In this document: positions 45,352 through 57,600 of the stretch, piece by piece | Numbering within the stretch: position 1 is the first letter of the stretch | How the letters are laid out: the number at the start of each line of letters is the position of its first letter | DNA from: Utricularia gibba | Lineage: Eukaryota; Streptophyta; Magnoliopsida; Lamiales; Lentibulariaceae | NCBI GenBank assembly: GCA_002189035.1 | Contig: NEEC01000016.1 | Span: 434,001 to 498,000 of the forward strand | DNA length: 64,000 nucleotides | Direction of reading: 5' to 3' | The notes under the pieces: generated by a model | What the model was told of the DNA's origin: nothing | Databases searched by the model: none | Seen by the model: only the letters and a program-made list of their open reading frames with translations | Program-made: the position numbers and the translations under genes

Positions 45352-46409
45352 ATGGACTCAAGTTTCATGGATGAGATCGACTGTGGAAACTTCTTCGATC
45401 AAATTGATGATTTGATTAAGTTCCCTGCTGATGGTGAGTGCGGTGGCGGCACCGGTGGCTACTTTGCCGGTTCCGGCGATTCCAAGGAAATTCCGAGCAT
45501 GTGGGGTGGTGCATTGCCTGAGGCTGAAAACCTCTACCCCGGCAGCCGCACAGATGACCTCCTTGTCGAGCTCTCCGTGCCGGTAAGCATCGTCAAGTTT
45601 GGGTTTTCGCCATTGAAGTTAGCTCTAAAGCTCCCATCTTTACTTGTGACCTTCAAATATATGTGGTTGCACATTGCTAAAGCTCTTGTATCTCATTTGA
45701 GTTGCTCCTCTTTCTGCAGTATGAGGATATCGTGCAGCTCGAATGGCTTTCGACATTCGTCGAAGACTCGTTTTCGAGTGAGGGGATGACCATCGGAAAA
45801 GAGAACCTGTTAACCAAAGAGACTTCACCTGATCATTTCCAATCTTGTAGCCCTGTCTCAGTGTTAGAGAGTAGCAGCAGCAGCAGCAGCAGTAGCAGTT
45901 CATCGACTGTAGGGAAAACCAGACCTCCGGTGAGCCCCAGCCACCAGCGTGCAAGAAGCAAGCGCCCTCGGCCACCGGCCTTCATCCCGAGAGCAGGGAT
46001 TCAGCTCATAGAGACTCCTAGACCTTTTGTAGCAACTCCCACAGAAACTGAGAATGTTGCTGGTTCCCGGACAGAGGAGGAGATGATAGAACCAAGTGCA
46101 CCGGAGTCTCAGGAGACAAAGAAGATCAAGATCAGCCAACCATCTCCTCCCAAAGAGACGCAGGCATTCAGGAAATGCCTGCACTGTGAGATCACCAAAA
46201 CTCCACAATGGCGCGCAGGTCCTATGGGTCCAAAAACCCTGTGCAATGCTTGTGGTGTTCGTTACAAGTCCGGCCGGTTGTTCCCGGAATACCGCCCTGC
46301 TGCCAGCCCCACCTTTGTCCCATCTCTGCACTCCAACTCCCACAAGAAGGTCATTGAAATGAGAACCAAAGTGGTGGATGCAATTCCAGCAACAGCCCAT
46401 GCCATGTAG
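45352..46409 (+). CDS. GATA zinc-finger transcription factor, subfamily I
   Basis: Two coding exons, 45352-45582 and 45720-46409, give 306 residues. An acidic N-terminal region ([20 protein letters not shown], then a Gly-rich patch) is followed by the subfamily motif [17 protein letters not shown] poly-Ser tract of 12 residues is encoded by an AGC/AGT repeat at about 45870-45900. A basic segment, RARSKRPRP, comes next. The class IV zinc finger is CX2CX18CX2C at Cys230, 233, 252 and 255 ([20 protein letters not shown]), followed by [20 protein letters not shown]. Such proteins bind WGATAR sites in the nucleus and often act in light- or growth-related programmes; closest in style to Arabidopsis GATA5/9/12. 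The ATG at 45352 follows directly after the leader-intron acceptor. Confidence 0.95.
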
Positions 46410-47661
46410 ATCAGAATGCTGAGATTTTCAACGTTTTCTCCCAAGTCATTCCAAATCTTCAGTCACCAGGAGCTGCATTTCAGGTAGCAGAGTCTAGAAA
46501 GAATGAGTTAGAGGGAAAGTGATAAATTAGGAAGGAATGAGAGCTATCCACCAAAAAAACACTGAAATTTCAGCTCCTCCCTTTATGGCTTAGTTTGTTT
46601 TCTTCTTCCCGCAGCATCATGATACATCCCCCTCCCTATTCCTTCACTGTCATGATCTTGAACTAACAAACCTCATCGTCCGGAACCGGTCCAACATCCC
46701 GTACAAGAAAATGGTCCAGGCGGCTGGTCCCGGTCTACTCCGGCCAACAGCTTAAGCGGTCCCTAGCTCCAAGTACATGAAGCATCATCCTCTTCCCGAG
46801 TGGGCTTTCAGCGGGAGGGCTTTGTTGCCGGCTCTGGTTCAGTACCGTACAGACTCGTCCTTGTAATAGGACCATATTATTCCGAGCCGATCTCAACGCA
46901 ACTCACCTTCTTCCGTTAACCATCTCCGGGAGAGCAAATGCAATGAAGCAGAAGAGGATATTAGTGTCATTTACAAAATTGATCATTTTTACATTCTTTT
47001 ACGTATTTAGGTAAAAAAATTTAATCATTTTTTTCACACATTTTATCAATTAAAGATTATCGTGCACTGTTTTAAAAAATCTAGGGTTAAATTCGATTCA
47101 AATTAAATTAATGTCGTTTAAATAATAATTTCTTTTATTTTTTAAAAATATAATTAAAAATTAATAAATTCAATTCAAAATATTATAATAAAAAAATTCA
47201 CTGAAAGTTGTCACTAAATTAAAAAAATGGATTCAAATTTCAAACACGTTTTTAAATATTTTTATTAAATATATTTATTTATATGAATTCAATAATTGAG
47301 TTAATAATATATTTGAATTATTCATGTGTTGGATTTAATTTTTTTTAGGGGTTAAGGGTAATAATGTAATTTCACAATAGGAAGTTGAAAACTATCCGAC
47401 GACGCAAGAAACGGAAGTATGGTGGGGCCCACGGGAAAAGCTCGCTGTCGATGGCGGGCCTTCCGGAATCCGGACTCCAATCTGTTTATCAATTCCTGCT
47501 TTTCTCCATCCGTTGATTGATTCACGGGAAGGGGAGTAGGAGTAGCTCCCGGATCCTTTTCCGTCACCGATCAGTTCGAGCGGCGGTTGACCTTCAATTG
47601 CCTCCATTTGATTAGATCAACTGCTGTTCCCATCTTTGGTGTCGAGGCGATCGAGCCAACA
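46410..47661. other. Spacer between GATA-factor and alpha-tubulin genes
   Basis: The left 200-300 bases are probably the GATA 3' UTR. 46950-47345 is AT-rich and non-coding. The GC-richer part from about 47390 should hold the tubulin promoter and leader. No TATA box is obvious, and no other gene is supported. Confidence 0.5.
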
Positions 47662-49533
<1,872 letters not shown>

Positions 49534-50005
49534 TGCAACTGAACCAAGTGTTGTTGGGAGGGCTGTTTGTCTCACCTATAAAGTATGTGTGATATGTGTG
49601 ATGTATTTGTTTCTCCTCTGTTAGTGCTGTGAAACTTCGATCCATTTGTGTGTATTCATCGACCGGTAAGCTCCCTGCTTGCTTATTGATTGCTCTTCCA
49701 TCTTTAAGCCTTTTGTTTTTGACAAATTTTTGGGTCTCAAATCAAATTCTATGGAGGCTGACTATCAAGTACAGTATCCTTTCTGCCAAACCAGACAATC
49801 CAAAGACTGCTCTAAGCAGAAATACAAACCAGAGGTTCCTGTTTGAACCAACTGAGCTAATACAAGGCTCTAGAGATAAAAAGAAAGAGGTATTCATGAC
49901 AACAAGTAGACAATAGAGCACAGTGAAATACCTCGTGTTCCAGTAATTTACACATGTCAAAAGTCGTTTGGAGTCCTTCTTTTAACGGTGCTTTTTCATG
50001 GGGGA
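49534..50005. other. Convergent 3' spacer between tubulin and GOT1
   Basis: Should contain the 3' UTRs of both convergent genes. No additional gene is recognised. Confidence 0.5.
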
Positions 50006-50969
50006 CTATACAGGAACTCTTTTACCACGAAACCGTTCAATGAACTGCAGATCAAATATGTTGCAAAATAACATCATAAGCTGCTTCACTTGAGGGCATC
50101 AGTCATTGTTGAAGATGGACTTACTGATCTAACAAATGGTTGCTGGAAAAGCCATCCTATGATAGGAACTTTTTGTAGAAATACGGCCAGTGTTGGCCAG
50201 AAGCCACTGAAAAGATGAATAAAATTTTGCAATCATCAGTGGATAAAATGATATGCTAATGGCGGATGGAGAAGTTGCATGCCTGAAGAGCACGATAAAC
50301 CCATACGCTTCGACCATCATTCCAATCACAGGCCACCCGATGATCACCAAGAAAAAGCCAACACCAAAGGAAACAGTACCCTGCACACAGTGCATTAAAA
50401 AGTAAGGCAGGATTCTTCAAAGCATGTAACTTTTTCTTCTAACGCAAGACGCAAACCTTAAAGTTGGAACGCTTCATGAAGAATTGGATGCATGATCGAG
50501 GCCCGATAGTCAGTGTCACTCCTGACATGAAGAGGATCTGTTTAAGATCAGATTGATGTTAGAAGAGCATACTAGTTTTCCATGGCATTTATGAAATGAT
50601 CAAGTAGCACACTCACATTCCCCATTGCGATGAGTCCCTTATCAAAGAAGAAAATAATTCCTAAAAATGAAAAGAACACTCCGAATCCCGTCAAACCAAG
50701 TCCAATTTCTGTCATTCCACCACAACAGCAGATTAGAGATTGACCAGCATAACGGAAGATGATAAGAGAATGCAAAATACTCTGAAACAAACATAAATTT
50801 CCCAAAAAAACGCCATACGTTAAGCAACCCCTTTTCAGAAGTGCAGTACAGCTTTTTGATTACTTTCATCCCGGATTTAGGTTTTCCCGAATCATAAATC
50901 TCAAGTTAGAAAACCAAAAGAGAACCGAAGAATCTCACTCTTCAGATCGCTCATCTCGAAGGCCACCAT
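50006..50969 (-). CDS. GOT1: GOT1 family vesicle-transport membrane protein
   Basis: Six minus-strand exons: 50969-50939, 50708-50617, 50537-50457, 50380-50283, 50206-50125, 50044-50006. They encode exactly 140 residues, the family length. The start MVAFEMSDLKKIGLGLTGFG and the end FRGKRVPV are nearly invariant in plant GOT1/GOLT1 proteins. About four hydrophobic membrane segments are visible (GFGVFFSFLGIIFFF, LFMSGVTLTIG, FGVGFFLVIIGWPVIG, YGFIVLF plus the GFWPTLAVFL region). The protein acts in ER-Golgi vesicle fusion and traffic. Intron 4 begins with GC (TTCAG|GCATGC at 50282), forced by phase and by the conserved VLF-SGFWPT junction. Confidence 0.95.
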
Positions 50970-51714
50970 TTCTGCAGCGTATCAGGACAAGGCTGTTGCG
51001 ACGGCAGCTAAAACATCAAATCAAACGCAATGCCCCAACAGATCAAAATACCACACCTTCAAGAGCAATCAGAAACTGATAAAATTTCAGAGTTTCAATC
51101 CAAGAAGCGAAATAAATCTGAACAATTTCTCCAAAATACCTCTGGACCCTTCCCAGACGTCAGATCCCAATCCAAACGTTGTTCGAACATTGACGAGCCA
51201 TTAAGCCGGTGGGTTACATTCCAGGCTGGGTCTCTTGCGTCTTGGTCTGGACTAACGTAAGGAACACGGCAGAGCTTTCACCGTGGGCTAACCTTCATGA
51301 CTTCGAACTTTAAAGCACCGTACACTGGGCCTAAATAAACATCCTGGGCTGGACCGGGCCCATATGCCTTGCTCCTTCTCAGGGGCCGAGCCGTCTGGAT
51401 GTAGCTTAAAATAATGTGAAAACATGATCATTTGAGGATATATATGGGAAAACAAATATTTTCAATCCTAATTTTTTAATTTAATATGCTAATGAAAAAA
51501 AAAGTAATAATCTAATAAAGATTAAATCTTGAAACTGGAACGAAAGATAGATATTTAAGAACTCTCATTTGATTAACACGAAATTTATAAGAACATGATT
51601 GACAAGAAAACATCACAATTTATCCCCTGATTATAAATAGTAGATTTATAAATGAGAGAAACTACCGAAGGTTAGAGAGTGATTGTCTCTTGGCCTCGTG
51701 TTCAAAAATGGTAC
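50970..51714. promoter_or_regulatory. GOT1 promoter region with four site II elements, and PPR 3' flank
   Basis: TGGGCC/T-type site II elements lie at 51284-51289, 51326-51331, 51345-51350 and, inverted, at 51356-51362, 315-395 bases upstream of the GOT1 ATG. Site II elements bind TCP factors and mark proliferation and housekeeping promoters. The part from about 51400 is AT-rich, and its right end is the 3' UTR of the minus-strand PPR gene. Confidence 0.5.
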
Positions 51715-53644
51715 TTATGGTGCTTTCAGCAAACTACAAGCAGGAACCTTCTTCAACCCTTTTAGTTTCATTTGCTTTCTAGCATCATCTGTGCCATGGA
51801 TGAACCCTATGGCAGAAGATAAGTTGGCAGCGAGGACATAGTTTGCTCCAACACCAGGCTCTATTTTCAGTAGAAGTTGGACAAGATGTTCATCAGGATA
51901 TATATTGGGGTAATGGTTCTTGCACGCATTCAAGTAACTCCTCAGGATAATAGAGTTTGGCTCCATTGGCATGTTCAGGATAGTCTGGTGTGCTTCTTTT
52001 ATCTTTCCAGCTCGACAGAGTAAGTCGATCATGCATCCGTAGTGCTCCAAAGTTGGCTTGATGCTATAGACATTCACCATTCTGTGGAAAAGCTCTTGCC
52101 CCTCATTCACAAGGCCTGTATGACTACAAGCGGATAATATTGCTGAAAATAGTGTACTGTCTGGATAGAGGAGGCCTTCTTCCTCCATTCCATGAAAAAG
52201 AGATAGAGCCTCCTGTCCACGGCCATAGTCAGCAAGGCTCGATATCATGATGGTCCAACATTGAAGATTCTTCTCAGTTATGCCATAAAAGATGCGGAGG
52301 GCTTCTCGTAGGTACCCTGATTTCGCATACATATGCAGAAGAGCTGTCCGAACGCCAATATGCAGCTCCAACCCAGTGATGAGGAGATGGGAATGAATGC
52401 ATTTTCCGAGTCTTACATCGAGGAGGTTGGTGCAAGCTGCTAGCACACTTACAAAGGATGTTGAATTGGGGTTCTCTTTGGCCATATTCATATCTTTGAA
52501 CACCCTCAAAGCATCCAAATACAGGCCACTGCAAGCAACATAATTCAGGTCAGTGTTTGCTTTTGCTTACAAAAAAAAACTTGTGGTCGCAGAGGTTAAT
52601 ACCAGAAATGATTATGGTGAACTAGCCTATCACTACCATGTCAAAAATAAGAGTCCTTTCTAGAAACCTCTTGGGATGATTCAACAGAAATCCTAAGGCC
52701 TTCATACATGAAAGCATCTAATGCTTACTGCTACGTAGCCAATGCTGATTAGAGCATCTTTACCAGTTTCCGGAAATGCTGTTGTGGCATTTCCGGAAAT
52801 GGTAAAATGTTTTTGGAAACCACTACATTTGTTTTTAATTTTTTACGAAAACAGAAATGAGTAAACTTGGTTTCCGTTTACGTTTAAAATATAATTTATA
52901 CTATTTATTTTAATGTTATTTTAATATTATGATTTTCAGAAATTGATACAAATGTAAATAAAACTTAATAAAATAAACCTAATAACTCAATTTCAGGAAA
53001 TGTCAATTCATCATTTCCAATAAATATGCTCTTACTGATAAGGAAAACGTACCAATCAACATACGCAGCAATGAGAGAACTCCAAGAGACCACATCCCTG
53101 TGGCGCATTTCATCGAACACCTTGACTGAAAACCCACCAACACCACACGCTCCGTACATCTTCAACAGAGTATTGTTCACATTCAAGCAGTAATCATATC
53201 CCGCCTTCAAAACCATGGAGTGCGTCGATCCGCCGCACGCAATCATCGAACAGCGCCCGCACGCCTTGATAACAAAAGAGAACGTATAAGCGTCGGGCTT
53301 ACGCCCACCAGGCGTCCGTAGAAGGTCAACAAACAACTTGATCGCCTCTCCCGGAACAGAGCTCTTGGAATACGCCCATATAACCGTGTTCCATGCAAAC
53401 AGCGGCGGAGGTTTAACAGAAGAATGGTCAAGGAGATCTCTTGCGTAGCGTACAGAAACGGAGGCAGCGAGCAACACGAGGCGATTGAAGTGGAATTCAT
53501 CGTGATCGGGTGAGTTTTGATATGCTGGGAATGGATAACTTGAAGCCCGTCGATAGATAATCGCCCTAGTTTCTGTATCTGGCGCGGTATCATCTGCCAA
53601 CTCAAGCGGCAAGCTCTACCTCCACCTCCACCTCCATCTCCCAA
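51715..53644 (-). CDS. Pentatricopeptide repeat protein (PLS/E type), one frame break near the N-terminus
   Basis: Two minus-strand exons, 53644-53053 and 52528-51715, with phase 2 at the intron, give 468 residues if one base is restored. Repeats are typical of PLS-class RNA-editing factors: NTVIWAYSKSSVPGEAIKLF, TFSFVIKACGRC, VNNTLLKMYGACG, VSWSSLIAAY, GVRTALLHMYAKSGYLREAL, FSAILSACSHTGLVNEG and YGCMIDLLCRAGKI. A partial E-like region follows and there is no DYW domain. The frame carrying the repeats has no ATG. The ATG at 53644 is in another frame, which carries the family-typical GLQVIHSQHIKTH. The two join perfectly if CCC at 53508-53510 (GGG on plus) were CCCC, giving KTHPDHDEFHFNRL. Whether the start is 53644 or the internal ATG of MIPRQIQ is open. 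A MITE sits in the intron. Confidence 0.82.
52752..53031. mobile_element. PIF/Harbinger-like MITE in the PPR intron
   Basis: A 280-base non-coding element flanked by TTA at 52749-52751 and again at 53032-53034. Its ends are imperfect inverted repeats: GAGCATCTTTACCAG at the left, and GAGCATATTTATTGG read inward from the right. The left part also repeats a TTTCCGGAAATG motif. TTA target duplications with GAGCAT-type termini are typical of Tourist/PIF-Harbinger MITEs. It carries no transposase. Confidence 0.7.
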
Positions 53645-54657
53645 GAAGCTTCTTTTTCACATACTCCATTATATCACGTATTAAAATAGAAAAATTAATA
53701 ATGAACATATAATATATCACAAGATGATCACATTTGTAAATTATTCATCCAAGTCCTGTATCTCTGGTGAAGAACAGATCATGGGAAGCAAAAAAAGATT
53801 TCAAAACAGGGGTTTTCCGAGAGGAGCATACAAGAGTCTGCTGGTATATTTACATAATGGCTTACTCCCCCTTGCTACAAGAATACTGATTCATGCATCC
53901 TGCAACATAATCAACAGAGTGGGGAGTGAAGCAAAAGGAATCTGGGGCAGGTAAGAGTACAGGAAGAGAAGATCTGACCCAGTTTGTACTGTAAACCTGC
54001 CTCTAACATCATTGGGGACAATAGTGGGAAGGAGAGATTTAATGCAAATGCAGCAAGTCTTTACCCTGCAGTGAGATCCCTCTCCAGAGGATGAGGATTC
54101 CATTGTCATGCCCATCATTGTTGAGTATGAGCATCCCCTTTTCACAATTCAGATCAACCTTGGGTCAGTGGTGTCCCCTGCAAGTAGCCGGCCGCCGCCT
54201 CAGAAGCCTGTGCGCCTGTGCTTGTGGCTGATAACTGCTGTGACTGAGATATAGGCCACTCAGGTTGCTTCTTAGTCTGTGCATGCTGCCCCTGTTTGTG
54301 CAGCAATATCATGTTGAGGGTGTTAGAAGAACAACGGCATCACAGTGCTTCGATTATTAGATGGGTTTACTACACCATCTGATAGCAGATCTGAAGCATG
54401 CCGAGAATGTGAGTTGGACAGGGAAATAGCCTGAACTAATACGCCTCAGCAGAACTGCTGGTGAGTATTTCCCTCCCACGTTGTGCCTTGCCTGAAATGA
54501 TCTGGTCATTCAGTTGGATTCTTCTGATGAGGTGTCAGGTTCCCTCTGCTACCCCCTTTGCAACACGCTGCTGAGTTTCCAACTCCTGCCGCTGAGAATT
54601 CTGTCTATTAGCTTGTGACAACTGATGTCTGTATTGTTGCTTGCCAGCAGGAGTTGC
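53645..54657 (-). other. EAF1 3' region containing decayed coding sequence
   Basis: From 54657 down to about 54150 on the minus strand, coding-like segments continue past the EAF1 stop in different frames. An in-frame Q-rich piece (AGKQQYRHQLSQANRQNSQR) follows the stop directly. A second open piece contains ISLSNSHSRHASDLLSDG, and a third contains KQPEWPISQSQQLSATS. They resemble the Gln-rich tail of full-length plant EAF1. Below about 54150 the sequence looks like ordinary 3' UTR and intergenic DNA. Confidence 0.5.
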
Positions 54658-57600
54658 TTATACACTGCCACCAGCCTCTTGATTATTTAAAACTCCCACA
54701 GCAGGAACATGACCCTTCTGCTGATGTGGCACCGAATTCATAGAAGAGGATGGTGGCAACGGAGAAAGAGGAACTGGAGAACTTTTCCTGGTTTGTGCTT
54801 GTGAAGCAGCCTGCAAAGTAGATGGCATGGGAACCTTAGACCGTGGCTGCACAGGAGGGATCAAATTACTAGACGCAAACTGCTGCTGCAGTTGTGGTTG
54901 CTGTTTTCCAAGCAGCATTTGTTGCCTACGCCTCTCTTTAGCCAGACGAATGGCATACGCTTGCTGCTGAGGTTGGCTCAGTGCATCACTGGGTTGTCCT
55001 TGAAAAGTAGCATGATCCGGAGAATTCAGAGATTGGTGGCGCTGTGGCGGAGATAATGGAAGAGGTAGCTGATGGTGGATTCCGTACGACACCATGGGTG
55101 GAGCTGTCAGGCTAGGAATGGGAGAATTTAAACTACCGAAGTGAGACACTCCTTGCATATGCAGATCAGGAGACATCATCACTTGCCTTGGCGAATCCTG
55201 ATTCACACCAGACTGAAACAATAGAGAATAATAACATTAGTGTCCAAGAAGAGCTTATAAATCCAAAGGATGCAAGAACACACATTGTGCCTATGCATTC
55301 ATTCAATTATAAAGCCAGTCATGAGAACCTACTAGGTATGCATAACTTTGCAAAAAATTCTCAAGGCATACCCTCATCAACGGTAAGCCATCACAAGGTC
55401 TTGACAAATTGCTTCCATGAACTGTTCCTACTCCAGAATGCATATTGGGTGAACCAACCATGCTTCCAGGACTTGCCATCAAGAAGCTGTTCGTGTGTGA
55501 TGTATTTCTGCCTGGCATCATTGGATTATGCCGCTGGATATTCTGCTGTTCTTCAGCTGGTAAAGGCACACATCTAGGGACCGCATGCCTGCCATCCCTG
55601 CAGCAAACAACCATCATCTTTCACCAACAGAAAACATCGCTGACAGTTTCCAAGGTCCTAAGTTGCGCATTACCTGACAGAAGAATTTACATGGCCAGGA
55701 GATGACGCCATACTATTCCCACCTATCATGTTTGGCTGCACCTGCAATGCAGAACATGCTATAGTTGCAGAAACCTTCGGCTTGGATATACCTTGGTTAG
55801 CAGCCAATCCAACATTAGGTGACCCTTGAAGCCTAGTTGGAGCCACATCAGGTACATCACACAAATCCAAGGGCCTTCAAAGAACAAAGATGGTGGTGCT
55901 TTTGAGATATTTTTCCAATGAGAGGGGGGATGTATCCTCATAAAAGAGGTCAATTTAACAAATATAAAGGCTAAAGAAGCTTCAGTCTTACGTCAAAATG
56001 GATACCCCATTCAAATTACTCGGACAACATCTAGATAAAACCTTTGAAAGAGAGCTGTGAGGTTGCTGAATTTGCTGGGGCCCCTTCAACTAACAGACGA
56101 GTAGATAATAATGGATTAAATGGATTTTCGGAAAGCTCAATGCAATGATGAGAAGACAAGATCGACTGACGAGCAAAAGATGTATGCTACTAGTATAATA
56201 AAAAAAACAGAATAAGTTGACCCTCAAATGTGTGTCACAGTTAGCACTCTGCAGCACCAGGCATGGTAAGGGCAATAATATCCAGTGTCAAGGCAATCTG
56301 CATAATGTTACCTGACTTCTACGAAATGACTGTGTTTCCCCTATCATTATTATCTTCTCAAAACGAAACTTGATACTATCTTCTTCTACAGGCCCCAGTA
56401 AATGTTGAAACAGCTGTCGAGCACTTCCCTGAAACAGAACCACGCATCTGAGGCATGAAGGCGAAATAGAATTCTCTGGGAAAACACTCTGAGGAGAAAA
56501 AGAACTTATCGGGAAAGTAACTAACTCAATACAACAGGAGAAAATGTATATTAATTCCACCTTGGGTATGCCCGGTAAAGCAGAAGGACAAGGCTTTGAG
56601 GATCCAGAGTCTTCTGCACTGTCTGCCCCATCACCAGAGCCTCTATCCATCAAAATGTAGTACCGCTCCTTGAATTCTTTAGCAATATGGAATGTATGCT
56701 GCCACACAGAAAAATCATGTCGAAACGCATGTTAGGAAGACAGACACCCTTCACAATAAAATCTGAAGAGCATGTACTTCATAGGACCTTGAAATGGAAC
56801 ATGCTGTTAAAGGCATCGCTAACAAGCTCCCAGTTCGGACCAAGGTCATGCACCAATACCACAAGTGCCTAAAGGTCAGTACAATACATAAGGCATGAGC
56901 ATTTCTGGTAAATTTGAAAGAACGTAGGCTAAAAAGTAGTAGCAACTCAAATATCAAATAAAACTCAATCTGCAGGCTATACTAAAAATTTTTCAACCTG
57001 GTCACTGAGGACTGACCACGGGTTTGCTGATCTTGGCTCCCCTACAGGTGTCTGAAAAATGATAATGTTATATCCCAGGAATAGTAGATAATATCCAAAC
57101 ATTGAGACGTGCAGTAAATATAAACAGAAACCTTCGGCCCCTTGACTTCCCTGCCTTGATGTTGACCACCAAGAATTTTCACAAATTTATGCGTATCGTG
57201 CATATCACTTGATTGAGAAGTCACGGGAGAAGGACCAGATCCACAAAGTTGGGGGAAATTGTCAGAGGAGTCCCTTGATTGTTTCAAAACCTTTGGCTTT
57301 TTTACATTACTTCGGCAAAATACACCTTCAAATAGTAGATTGAATACTTAGAATGCCTAGAAATGTAGTAAACAAAGAATACCAGCACTGTCAGGAAGGG
57401 TTCCACATTACCAGTATCTCTATTAGATACAAGGTGATTCTTTGCCCTCCTTCTGAAATGATCCACCTGAAAAAGTTGTGAATACATGCTTGATTAAAAG
57501 GACAAAAACAACTAATGTACTAGACCCTTAAAAACCAGCAATCAACAAATGGCATGTTGCTGCCCTGTAGAATATTAATTGTTCATTGCAATATTTGAAA

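Noticed and set aside
53724-53954. 76-codon plus-strand ORF downstream of EAF1
   Set aside because: No conserved content; it lies in the probable EAF1 3' flank on the opposite strand.
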